Of a DNA stretch of 64,000 bases, positions 8,656-17,094 are shown piece by piece. Position numbers and translations under genes: made by a program. Source of the stretch: Desulfatibacillum alkenivorans DSM 16219 (GTDB taxonomy: Bacteria; Desulfobacterota; Desulfobacteria; Desulfobacterales; Desulfatibacillaceae); contig NZ_FQZU01000023.1 of assembly GCF_900142135.1 (NCBI RefSeq), positions 30,006 to 94,005 on the forward strand. The letters run 5' to 3'. Within the stretch, counting starts at the first letter, position 1. The number at the start of each line of letters is the position of its first letter. The notes beneath the pieces are model-generated. The model saw only the letters and a program-made list of their open reading frames with translations. It did no database searches and was not told the origin of the DNA.

Positions 8656-11600
8656 TCAGTCCAGCATGGTGCGGATTTTTTGGGACAGGCTTTGTAATGA
8701 AAAGGGCTTTTGGATGAAACTGACGCCCTTTTTCATGCCCCCCTGGTGGACTATAGCGTTGGTCGTATACCCGGACATGTACAGTATTTTAATTCCCGGA
8801 CGGATTTTGTCAATGGCGTCGGCCAGCGACGGTCCGCCCATATCAGGCATGATGACGTCGGTGAGAAACAGATGGATTTCCTCTTCACGGGTTTCGGCCA
8901 TGCGCAGAGCCTCGGACGGGGAGCCGGCTGCAATAACCTTATAGCCCAGATGAAGGAGCATGTTCGTGGTCATTTTCAACAAAATGGCGTCGTCTTCCAC
9001 CAGCAGGATGGTTTCTCCCCGGCTTTGGGATATTGCCTTCTCTTCCTTATTGACTTGATTTTTCTCTCTGGTATAGCGCGGAAAGTAGACCTTGAATGTC
9101 GCGCCTTGTCCCGGTTCGCTGTATACCTTGACAAACCCGCTGTTCTGCCTGGCGATGCCGTAAACCGTAGCCAGGCCCAGCCCCGTCCCCCGTCCCTGGG
9201 GTTTTGTGGTGAAGAAAGGCTCGAAAATATGGGCGACGGTTTCTTCATCAATGCCGCATCCGGTGTCGCTTACGGCTATCATCACATATTCCCCGGGCAG
9301 GCAATCAGGATGGATAAGGCTGGTTTGTTCGTCAAAGACCTGCAGTTCCGTTTTTATGGTAATATCGCCGATGTCTGCGATTGCGTCTCTGGCGTTCACG
9401 CAGAGATTGGCGAGAACCTGGTCAAGCTGAGAGGGGTCGAGTTTGACTATCAACGGGCCGGGGCCCGGCGTCCAGTGCAGCTTGATGTTTTCGCTGATCA
9501 GCCTTTGCAGCATTTTGAGGAGTTCCCCGATAGCCGTGTTGATATCCAGAATCATCGGCTCCACGATTTCCTTCCTGGCGAAGGCCAAAAGCTGCCGGGT
9601 CAGGCTGGCGGAGCGAAAGGAGCAATCAAGAATCTGGCTGAAGGTTTCGTGCAAGGGGTGACTTTGATCCATTTTGTTCATGGCAAGCTGGGCGAATCCA
9701 ATGATGGCGCCGATCATGTTGTTAAAGTCATGAGCCACGCCGCCGGCCAGGGTGCCCACCGCCTCCATTTTCTGGGCTTGCAGCAGTTGACTTTGAAGCC
9801 GTTGCTGCTCCTTCTCCAGTTTCTTATGCTCCGTGATATCCTGCATGACAAACAAAAAGGCCCATCCCTCCGAAAGCTGGATAGCTCGCGCCGAGTAAAG
9901 CCCGGAACGGATTTCTCCGTCCTTGCAGCAAAACTCCATTTCCTTGTTCAGAACATCCCGGCCCTGCATTATTTCGTGAATCATTTCCTCGCGGGCGGCA
10001 GAGTCGGCCCAGAAATTTATGCCGGAGGCGTTTTGCCCGACGATTTCCTGACGTTTCCAACCGGTGACTTCAGCAAAGCTGTTATTGACATCCAGGATCG
10101 TTTCATCATCCAGCCGGCTTATGGCGATGAGAAAGGGCGCCATGGAAAAGATTTTTGAAAATTTCTCTTCGGATTGGCGCAACTGCAAATCGGCTTGTTT
10201 TCGATCGGTTATGTCCATTACCATGGAAAGGACCTGTTTTTCGCCGGCGACCTCCATGACAACCGAGGAGAACACAATATGCCTGTGGGAGCCGTCAACG
10301 TTAACTATTTCCGTTTCGTAACCGTCAAGTTTTCCGGTTTCCGCCAATTTTTTCATTATCGCCTGGGCTTCCTCCCGGTTCATGGTGGAAAACCCGTTTT
10401 GGGGAATATCGGCGAAGTCCTCCGGACCGCTCAGTCCCCGGCTGACAAAAAAGGCTTTGTTGGCGTCAACCAGTTTACCGTCTTCAAAATTGTTTATGAC
10501 AATGGCGTAGGGGGCGTTATCAAAAATCGCCCGGAATTTCGCCTCGCTTTGTTTTACTTCCTCCTGGACGTCCTTGACTGTCTGAATATTGACGTTTAGT
10601 CCAATAATGCGAGTGGGGCGCCCGCGCTCGTCCCGCTCCACGGTTCTTCCCTTGGACAACACCCATCGCCAACTTCCGTCGGCTTGTTTAAACCTCGCTT
10701 CATACTCCAACAAGGAGCGGCCTCCGCCTTCTATGTAGTCACGGAAATGGTTTGTAAGTCCAGGCAGGTCTTCAGGATGGATAAAGTCCTGAAAATCCTC
10801 GAAAGAGATTTCTTCCGCGTTGCGAGAGTAACCCAGCATGCTGAACCATTGCGTGCTGAGGAAACTCAGCCTTTCCTGAACGTGGAAGTCCCACATGCCC
10901 GCCTGCGCCGCTTCCGCCGCAATTCGTAACATTTTCGCCTGCTCGGAAATTTTTTTATGGGCTTCATCCAGGCTGGTTATTTTCTCCTGAAGACGCATTT
11001 TAAGAACATACGCAATGACAAACAAACCGGCGGCCAGCAACACGGCGAATCCCGAGAGTATGGCGAAGAGGCGCAGGGTTTCGCCCGACCACTTTGGATC
11101 AATGTCCAGGAAAATCCATCTTCTGCGCACGGATTCCAATTCCTTGGGGGGAATTGACGCCATAGCCTTTTTCACAGCGCTTGCCAGCAAGGGATATTTG
11201 CCGCTTATCCCGATGCTCCAGTCAAACTTATAGGGCGTGGCGCCGGCGACATGCAAATTCGGTATGCCTTCTTTTTCTATGTAGTATCCCGCGACAGCGA
11301 TGTTTTCCAGGTAGGCGTCCACCTGCCCGAAAGAGGTTGCGCGCAAGGCGTGGACAACATCGGGCATGGGGACAATCTCCGCATGGAGGTTGGTTTGACG
11401 CCGCAAATACCCCTCGGAGGCGTATCCCGACACCACGGCTATCCGCTTGCCGTCCAGATTCGGCAATTCCAGGGACTCCTCTATCTGATTGCCGGTTATG
11501 ATGACCACCGGCGCCGATGCATAGGGCGTTGTGAACTGGGCGTAGCCCTTCCTTTCCTCGGTCGCAACAATAGTCGGCGCTACGGCGCAGGCCCCGCTTT

Positions 11601-11970
11601 TCAAGGCGGCAAGATGTTCGTTCCAGTCCTCGGAAGGCTGTTTGATAAATTCAACTCCAAGCTCTTGCTCTATCAGGGCGATGACGTCCGCGCCCATGCC
11701 GGTGAACTTTCCGTTTTCGGAAATGAACTCAATGGGAGGAAATTCGGTGTTGAACCACAAGACCAGCTTGTCGGGATTGCTGTTCAGCCAGGATCGCTCC
11801 TCCGCCGTCAAATTCAGCGCGGCGTTCGCCCCGGCGGGAAGATGAAGACAAACCGCCGCAGTCAGAATCAGGCAGAGCCAAAAGCCTTTTCCGAATAACC
11901 GAAAATTAAGTGAATTTGGGCAGTTGCTATAAACTGCATCGCCTGGGCCTGACAGGCTGAAATATCGCAT
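8656..11970 (-). CDS. Hybrid sensor histidine kinase with periplasmic solute-binding domain, PAS domains and receiver
   Basis: The 1104-residue protein begins with a signal/anchor helix (about 28-50). A periplasmic solute-binding protein family 3 domain (about 52-290) carries amino-acid-receptor hallmarks such as WFNTEFPPIEF and GMGADVIALIEQ. A membrane helix (about 297-325) leads to three PAS-type domains (about 345-715). The kinase core has phosphoacceptor His about 747 in GGVAHDFNNMIG, an N box NLCVNARDAI, a G1 box DTGCGI and a G2 box GTGLGL. A C-terminal receiver (about 985-1100) has its phospho-Asp near 1036 in TDVIMPDMGG. It likely senses an amino acid or similar solute outside the cell. 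No DNA-binding response regulator is adjacent. ATG 11970 is chosen for its AAGAGGAG site; a TTG at 12027 is possible. Confidence 0.9.
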   Translation of the reverse strand: MRYFSLSGPGDAVYSNCPNSLNFRLFGKGFWLCLILTAAVCLHLPAGANAALNLTAEERSWLNSNPDKLVLWFNTEFPPIEFISENGKFTGMGADVIALIEQELGVEFIKQPSEDWNEHLAALKSGACAVAPTIVATEERKGYAQFTTPYASAPVVIITGNQIEESLELPNLDGKRIAVVSGYASEGYLRRQTNLHAEIVPMPDVVHALRATSFGQVDAYLENIAVAGYYIEKEGIPNLHVAGATPYKFDWSIGISGKYPLLASAVKKAMASIPPKELESVRRRWIFLDIDPKWSGETLRLFAILSGFAVLLAAGLFVIAYVLKMRLQEKITSLDEAHKKISEQAKMLRIAAEAAQAGMWDFHVQERLSFLSTQWFSMLGYSRNAEEISFEDFQDFIHPEDLPGLTNHFRDYIEGGGRSLLEYEARFKQADGSWRWVLSKGRTVERDERGRPTRIIGLNVNIQTVKDVQEEVKQSEAKFRAIFDNAPYAIVINNFEDGKLVDANKAFFVSRGLSGPEDFADIPQNGFSTMNREEAQAIMKKLAETGKLDGYETEIVNVDGSHRHIVFSSVVMEVAGEKQVLSMVMDITDRKQADLQLRQSEEKFSKIFSMAPFLIAISRLDDETILDVNNSFAEVTGWKRQEIVGQNASGINFWADSAAREEMIHEIMQGRDVLNKEMEFCCKDGEIRSGLYSARAIQLSEGWAFLFVMQDITEHKKLEKEQQRLQSQLLQAQKMEAVGTLAGGVAHDFNNMIGAIIGFAQLAMNKMDQSHPLHETFSQILDCSFRSASLTRQLLAFARKEIVEPMILDINTAIGELLKMLQRLISENIKLHWTPGPGPLIVKLDPSQLDQVLANLCVNARDAIADIGDITIKTELQVFDEQTSLIHPDCLPGEYVMIAVSDTGCGIDEETVAHIFEPFFTTKPQGRGTGLGLATVYGIARQNSGFVKVYSEPGQGATFKVYFPRYTREKNQVNKEEKAISQSRGETILLVEDDAILLKMTTNMLLHLGYKVIAAGSPSEALRMAETREEEIHLFLTDVIMPDMGGPSLADAIDKIRPGIKILYMSGYTTNAIVHQGGMKKGVSFIQKPFSLQSLSQKIRTMLD

Positions 11971-12388
11971 TCTCCGCCGTCTCCTCTTTCCGACTTGCCC
12001 GATGGGATGAACCCATTCCGATCTCAAAGAGGGATATGCAAGTTTCGTCCCAACATCGCATATAAAACCAAAACCTCACTTAAAAATAGTTCCCGAGTAC
12101 TTTTTTGTGGGCGGAGCAGAAGCGCTTGCAATGTCGCTAAAGAAGGGGCAATCGCAGAAATTTTTTGTGAATGGCATGCGGCTTTTGGCGATGGGCGCAG
12201 CAAGCAGCGCCCCTACCGGAGAACCCCCCGGCAAGCAGCGTCCCTACCGGAGAAACGCCGCGGCACGCAGCGCATTTGAAATCTTTTTGATCAAACTTTT
12301 TTGCCGCTTTGCGGCCTGTAGAAAAAGAGTCGGCGCCGGAGGCACGCTATTCTGCCGTTTTTCCTCTGCCGGAGGCAGGTTTTTTAAA
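11971..12388. other. Intergenic region with short tandem repeat
   Basis: No convincing gene is present. It carries the kinase promoter region and a 31-bp tandem repeat at 12200-12273. The stretch 12362-12381 reads on the plus strand as a small CTGCC/GGCAG hairpin followed by T residues. Two GCCGGAGGC motifs recur here and near 8575. Confidence 0.4.
12200..12273. repeat. 31-bp direct tandem repeat, about 2.3 units
   Basis: Units start at 12200 and 12231, each containing GCAAGCAGCG, CCCTACCGGAGAA and a C/G-rich tail. A third partial unit, GCACGCAGCGC, starts at about 12263. The second unit differs at a few positions, so it is not a very recent duplication. Confidence 0.7.
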
Positions 12389-13333
12389 TCAGTGTGTATA
12401 TTCCACGCGGAAGACGCGGCGGCGTTCGTCCAGGCGGGATATGCCGGCTTTGAGGGCTTCGGCCACGGCCTGTTCGTATTCCCGGTAGGGGAGGGCGCTT
12501 TCCAGGCCCGGAACCTCGTTGGCCCGGCCCACGGGGCGGTATTGGGGCATGATGTTCACGTAGGTGTTGGGGGATATGTGCTGGGCGATGAACTCCATGA
12601 TCTGCTTGGTTCCGGCGGTCTTGCCGGGCAGCACCAGATGCCTGACCAGCAAGCCCCGTTCGGCCAGGCCTTGCTCGTTGATTTGCAGGTCCCCGACCTG
12701 GCGGTGCATTTCTCGTAAGGCCGCGCAGGCGATTTGCCTGTAGTCCCTGGCCTTGCATGTTTTTTCCGCGATTTCCGGGTGCCAGAACTTGAAGTCCGGC
12801 ATGTAGATGTCCACCACGCCGTCCAGCAGGCGGAGGCTTTCCACGGAATCGTACCCGCCGGAGTTATAGACCAAGGGGATGTGCAGCCCCTTGTCCGCGG
12901 CCATGTCCACGGCCTGGAGAATCTGGGGGATGACATGGGACGGGGTGACGAAGTTGATGTTGGGGCATCCCGCGTCCTGAAGCTGGATCATGACCTGGGC
13001 GATGGAATCGGGGCCGACTTCCTCGCCTTCTCCCAGATGGCTGATGCCGTAATTCTGGCAAAACAGGCAAAGCAGGTTGCAGTTGGCGAAAAAGATGGTA
13101 CCTGACCCGCCTTTGCCCACCAGGGGCTTTTCCTCGCCGAAATGGGGGCCGAAGCTGGAAACCACGGCGTTGGGGCCGGTTTTGCACACACCGGTTTGAT
13201 GGTTCAGGCGGTTGACCTTGCATTCCCGGGGGCAGAGCGTGCATTCCTTCATGGCCTCGCGGGCCTGGGCGATTTTTTGCTCCAAAAGCCCTTGGGCCTT
13301 GGTTTTGATATACGCGGGTTCAAATGCGCTCAT
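12389..13333 (-). CDS. Radical SAM protein, PflX-like (COG1313)
   Basis: The 314-residue protein has the radical-SAM CxxxCxxC cluster as NCNLLCLFCQNY (Cys about 86, 90, 93). An N-terminal Cys cluster, CTLCPRECKVNR, is followed by GVCKTG, a pattern shared with pyruvate-formate-lyase activating enzyme-like PflX proteins. GGSGTIFF and a YNSGGYDSVESL segment also fit that family. It likely makes a 5'-deoxyadenosyl radical from SAM; the target is unknown, and no glycyl-radical enzyme is adjacent. It is oxygen-sensitive chemistry consistent with an anaerobe. No partner genes for the AmmeMemoRadiSam system are seen nearby. Confidence 0.85.
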   Translation of the reverse strand: MSAFEPAYIKTKAQGLLEQKIAQAREAMKECTLCPRECKVNRLNHQTGVCKTGPNAVVSSFGPHFGEEKPLVGKGGSGTIFFANCNLLCLFCQNYGISHLGEGEEVGPDSIAQVMIQLQDAGCPNINFVTPSHVIPQILQAVDMAADKGLHIPLVYNSGGYDSVESLRLLDGVVDIYMPDFKFWHPEIAEKTCKARDYRQIACAALREMHRQVGDLQINEQGLAERGLLVRHLVLPGKTAGTKQIMEFIAQHISPNTYVNIMPQYRPVGRANEVPGLESALPYREYEQAVAEALKAGISRLDERRRVFRVEYTH

Positions 13334-13464
13334 ATGCCGCCTTTGTGTTTGTGTTCCGATTCAAGGGGGAAAGGGATGACGACGGGAAAAGCCGTCGCCC
13401 CAGGCCCTGTTTTGCTTCACTTAATGGTAAGACTGGAGCGGCGGCCTGTCAAAAAAATTAGCGA

Positions 13465-15648
13465 TCACGCAAAGCCCAATAATTGTCCGCCCTGGTAGAT
13501 GATGAAAGCGACCACCCAGGCCAGGGTCGTGCTGTAGCCTATGGAAAAAGCGGTCCATTTCCATGAGTTGGTTTCCTGCTTGATGGCCGAAACCGTGGCG
13601 ATGCACGGCACGTAAAGGAGGATGAAGGCCATCATGGAAAATGCGGACAGGGGCGTCATGCCGGATTTTTTCATGGCGTCGGCCAGGCCTTGATCCGTGT
13701 CGTCCTTGGTCGCATGAAGCACGCCCAGGGTGGAAATGACGATTTCCTTGGCCACAAAGCCCGTAAACAGGGCCACCCCGCCTTTCCAGTCAATGCCCAC
13801 AGGCGCGAAGACCGGCCCGAAGAACCTGCCGATCCGGCCCAGGTAGGAGTTTTCCTTGGCGGCGGCCGTGTACTCGATTTCCAGGGCGGCCAGGGCTTTG
13901 TCCTTTTCCATCTCCCGGACTTTTACAGCCTGCCTGGAGGCGTCCGGCTTGCGTACGGCAAAGGTTTTTTCCATCTGCTGCCTTTTGATTTCGTATTGCC
14001 TGGCAAGTTGGGGATCGTTGGGGAAGGTGGACAGGGCCCATACGATGATGGAGCCCACCAGAATCACCCCGCCCATTTTTTTCAAAAACATCTTGCTCCG
14101 GTCCCACATGTGGATCATGAGGCTTTTGATCATGGGCGCGCGATAGGGCGGAAGCTCCATAACAAAGGGCGCTACGCTGCCTTTGAGCAAGGTGTTGCGG
14201 AAAATCCTGCCCATGACGATGGCCAGCACAATGCCCAAAAGATAAATGCTGAAAATGACGGTGCCGGCTTTCTCGGCGAAAAAAGCGCCTGCCAGCAGCA
14301 CGTACACGGGCAATCGAGCCGAACACGACATGAACGGGTTGATTAAAATGGTCAGAATCCGGTCTTTTTCGTTTTCCAGGGTGCGGGCCGCCATAATGGC
14401 GGGCACGTTGCATCCAAAGCCCATGAGCATGGGAATGAAGGACTTGCCGTGGAGCCCCACCAGGTGCATGACCTTGTCCATCAAAAACGCGGCCCGGGCC
14501 ATATAGCCCGTGTCTTCGAACAAGGCTATGCAGAAAAACAGAATCAGGATGTTGGGCAGAAACACCAGCACGGAGCCCACCCCGGCTATAATGCCGTTGA
14601 CCACCAGGTCCTGGATCATGCCGGAGGGTAAAATGCGGGTCATGCCCAGGGAAAGCAATTCCACGCCGTGCTCGATCCACGCCTGGGGATAAGCGCCCAG
14701 GGTGAAGGTAAGCTGGAACATGGCCCAGATGAAAAAGAAAAAGATGGGAAAGCCCAAAATCCGGTTGGTGAGAAGCAGGTCGATGTTCCGGGACACGTCC
14801 ACCCGTTTGATGGACGACCTCTTGACCACCTCCCGCACGATGCCGGCGATAAACCCGTACCGCTGCTCGGTCATGAGGATTTCCGGCTCGTCGTCGAACA
14901 GGTTGGAAATCCGCTCGCGCTGACGGGCGGTTTCCTCCAGGATCGGGCCCGCCTTGTCGCCCAGAGCCTTGACCGCCATGTCCCTCACCACTTCGTCGTC
15001 TTCGATGAGCTTGATGGCGGTCCACCGGGGATTGTACGGAAAATCCTTGTCCTCCACGGCCTGGAGCAGGTCGCGCACCACGGCCACGCCGTCCTCGATG
15101 TCCCGGCTGTACCTGACCCGACGCTCCGCACGCGGGCCCTGGCCGGTTTCCGCCACCTGGATGATATTTTTCAGCAGCTCGGCCGTTCCCTCGTTCCGGT
15201 TGCCCACCGTGGAGATGACCGGCACTTCCAGCAGGGAGGAGAGCTTTTCCTCGTCAATGACAATGCCCTTGTCCTTGGCCAGATCCGCCATGTTCAGGAC
15301 GAAAAGGACCTTGGCGTCCAGCTCGCGCAACTGGGTGGCAAGATACAGGCTGCGGTCCAGGTTGGAAGAGTCGATGATGTCCACCACCACGTCCGGGCGG
15401 TTTTCCAGGATGAAGTTTCTGGCCACGATTTCCTCGATGGAAAAGGTGGTCAGACTGTAGGTCCCGGGCAGGTCCACCACGGTCAGGTCGTAATCGCCGA
15501 AGCGCACATGGCCTTCTTTTTTCTCCACGGTCACGCCGGGCCAGTTGCCGACTTTCTGGCGCGTGCCCGTAATATTGTTGAAGGTGGTGGTCTTGCCCGA
15601 ATTGGGGTTGCCCGCCAGGGCTATAGTCAGTTTTTTTCGCGCGGCCAT
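13465..15648 (-). CDS. feoB: Ferrous iron transport protein B
   Basis: The 727-residue protein has an N-terminal GTPase: G1 GNPNSGKTT, G2 region WPGVTVEKKEG, G3 DLPGTYSL and G4 NMAD. A helical GDI-like linker follows. The membrane part carries Gate motifs, including CNVPAIMAARTL and a second Cys-containing segment VPCIATVSAIKQE, and extends to the C-terminus. It imports Fe2+ across the inner membrane. Start ATG 15648 overlaps the TAA of feoA by one base (TAATG), so the two are translationally coupled. A longer frame to 15705 would only read through feoA. Length is normal; no FeoC is present. Confidence 0.97.
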   Translation of the reverse strand: MAARKKLTIALAGNPNSGKTTTFNNITGTRQKVGNWPGVTVEKKEGHVRFGDYDLTVVDLPGTYSLTTFSIEEIVARNFILENRPDVVVDIIDSSNLDRSLYLATQLRELDAKVLFVLNMADLAKDKGIVIDEEKLSSLLEVPVISTVGNRNEGTAELLKNIIQVAETGQGPRAERRVRYSRDIEDGVAVVRDLLQAVEDKDFPYNPRWTAIKLIEDDEVVRDMAVKALGDKAGPILEETARQRERISNLFDDEPEILMTEQRYGFIAGIVREVVKRSSIKRVDVSRNIDLLLTNRILGFPIFFFFIWAMFQLTFTLGAYPQAWIEHGVELLSLGMTRILPSGMIQDLVVNGIIAGVGSVLVFLPNILILFFCIALFEDTGYMARAAFLMDKVMHLVGLHGKSFIPMLMGFGCNVPAIMAARTLENEKDRILTILINPFMSCSARLPVYVLLAGAFFAEKAGTVIFSIYLLGIVLAIVMGRIFRNTLLKGSVAPFVMELPPYRAPMIKSLMIHMWDRSKMFLKKMGGVILVGSIIVWALSTFPNDPQLARQYEIKRQQMEKTFAVRKPDASRQAVKVREMEKDKALAALEIEYTAAAKENSYLGRIGRFFGPVFAPVGIDWKGGVALFTGFVAKEIVISTLGVLHATKDDTDQGLADAMKKSGMTPLSAFSMMAFILLYVPCIATVSAIKQETNSWKWTAFSIGYSTTLAWVVAFIIYQGGQLLGFA

Positions 15649-15872
15649 TATGCGTCTTCCATGACTATGTGGGCCGCTTCCTCTACCCGCAGGGAGACGT
15701 GGCACCCGTTCAAGGTGACTTCCAGGGGATCTTTCAAGGGGGCGTATTTTTCAACAAACAGGCTGGCGCCTTTTAAAAAACCCATTTCAAGAAGACGCCT
15801 GCGAAAAGCGCCCGCGCCGCCAACCTTGGCGATGACGCCTTCTTGGCCTTCTTTCATTTCGCTCAATAACAT
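15648..15872 (-). CDS. feoA: Ferrous iron transport protein A
   Basis: The 74-residue protein is a single FeoA SH3-like domain: MLLSEMKEGQEGVIAKVGG, then RRRLLEMGFLKGASL and LEVTLNGCHVSLRVEEA. FeoA is a small cytoplasmic protein needed for full FeoB activity. It sits between the Fur-FeoA fusion (3 bp upstream) and feoB (1-bp overlap). Confidence 0.95.
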   Translation of the reverse strand: MLLSEMKEGQEGVIAKVGGAGAFRRRLLEMGFLKGASLFVEKYAPLKDPLEVTLNGCHVSLRVEEAAHIVMEDA

Positions 15873-15875
15873 GGA

Positions 15876-16601
15876 TCACCTATTGCCGTTTACGGGTTCC
15901 ACCAAAATCTTCTGGGCTAGCCCCCTGCCCAGGGCCATGCGCCGCCCTTCCACGGAGACCACCACCTGGCCGCGGCCGTCGGAGGTGATCACCTCCAGGG
16001 CGTCTCCGGTGCGCAATCCCATGGTCAACAGGCGATGCCGGAACTTGGCGCAGCCGGTCGTGTCCCGGATGACGGCTTTTTCCCCCACCTTGGCCATGGC
16101 CAGGGGGAGGAGCTTGACCCTCTCCGTATAGCACTTGGAGCACAACCCGTAGATTTCCAGCCTGTGCTGGAGCATATGGAACCCGTAAGAAGCGGCCGCC
16201 TGTTTCTGGACCGCTTCCAGCTGGTCGTGTACGAATTCGGTAATGGATCCGCACTTGGTGCAGATCATGTGGTCGTGATGCTGGCCCAGATGCAGATGCT
16301 CGTAGGTGCTGTTCCGGCCCTCGAAATCATGCTTGCAGGCGAAACCGTACCGGCACATGAGCCGAAGCGTCTCCCGCACAAAATCAGGGTCGAAGTTGTA
16401 CCCCGCCTTTTCCAGAAGGTCCATCAACTGAACCGAGGTGATGTGATCCTCGGTTTGCAGAAAAACCCGCAAAATGGCCAGACGGTCTTCCACGTCCTCT
16501 ATGCCTTCGTCGGAGAACAGCCTTGCAAACTGCTTCTCCTCCAGGCTATGGACGCTCTGGCAAGTGTCGGGCATGGCCGTGGGAGCGAATCTAAATTTCA
16601 T
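15876..16601 (-). CDS. Fur family regulator fused to a C-terminal FeoA domain
   Basis: The first about 160 residues of this 241-residue protein are a Fur repressor. A winged helix covers about 25-90, then comes a metal-binding HHDHMICTKCG segment and a second CxxC, LCSKC, for the structural zinc. The last about 75 residues (LLPLAMAKVGEKAVIRDTTG, then FRHRLLTMGLRTGDALEV and VSVEGRRMALGRGLA) are a FeoA-type SH3 domain. Fur proteins sense Fe2+ and repress iron genes. The fusion suggests a metal- or FeoB-linked control module, like DtxR-FeoA fusions. It is the first regulator of the operon and is followed after 3 bp by feoA. Confidence 0.9.
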   Translation of the reverse strand: MKFRFAPTAMPDTCQSVHSLEEKQFARLFSDEGIEDVEDRLAILRVFLQTEDHITSVQLMDLLEKAGYNFDPDFVRETLRLMCRYGFACKHDFEGRNSTYEHLHLGQHHDHMICTKCGSITEFVHDQLEAVQKQAAASYGFHMLQHRLEIYGLCSKCYTERVKLLPLAMAKVGEKAVIRDTTGCAKFRHRLLTMGLRTGDALEVITSDGRGQVVVSVEGRRMALGRGLAQKILVEPVNGNR

Positions 16602-16656
16602 CAGGCGCCTTATATCGATCAGCAGCCGGCGCGCAGGAGCGCCGGGCCGGAAATTA

Positions 16657-16899
16657 TCAGTCCACTCCGGGAACGTTGTAAGTGGTGCAGGAACCCGAAG
16701 AGCAATTGCGGGTTTCCGAGCTCATGCTGCTTTTGGGGCCGCCGCCGCTTCCCATGGCGAAATTGGTGGAGGACATGATTCTTTCAATATTGGGGGATTG
16801 GCACTTTTTGCATTCCATGGCGACGGTGTCGTCGGAATTGACGCAAAGGACCTCAAAAACCTCGTTGCACTCCATGCACTTGAACTCGTAAATCGGCAT
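16657..16899 (-). CDS. FmdB-family zinc-ribbon protein
   Basis: The 80-residue protein begins MPIYEFKCMECNEVFEV and has a second pair, CKKCQSPNIERIMSS, giving one CxxC...CxxC zinc ribbon followed by a Gly/Ser-rich tail ending CSSGSCTTYNVPGVD. FmdB-type proteins are putative regulators of unknown target. ATG 16899 is chosen over an upstream in-frame start at 16938 because all family members begin MPIYE. It lies 55 bp before the Fur-FeoA gene in the same direction and could lead the iron operon. Confidence 0.85.
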   Translation of the reverse strand: MPIYEFKCMECNEVFEVLCVNSDDTVAMECKKCQSPNIERIMSSTNFAMGSGGGPKSSMSSETRNCSSGSCTTYNVPGVD

Positions 16900-16975
16900 G
16901 ACAAATCTCCGAATCAGGCCCAAACCCCCTTCCTGCACTAGCCAAAGGGGCGGCCTATGTTATATACTTTTCTCG

Positions 16976-16993
16976 AAAAACGGCCTAAGGCCG
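16976..16993 (-). terminator. Rho-independent terminator-like hairpin
   Basis: On the minus strand the hairpin CGGCC-TTA-GGCCG is followed by five T. A second inverted repeat lies just upstream, between about 17028 and 17055 (TTTGGCG to CGCCAAA). It would end the methyltransferase transcript before fmdB. Confidence 0.6.
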
Positions 16994-17094
16994 CATAAAA
17001 AGGGCGAATAATCTCCCAATGTTTGGCGAGCCTAGCACGGCCCGCCAAAACAAGCTAACAGTATATAATCATTTCATGCGATTTGTCAAAATCT

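Noticed and set aside
12200..12273. Possible CRISPR array
   Set aside because: Units are directly adjacent without unique spacers, only about two repeats exist, and no cas genes are present.
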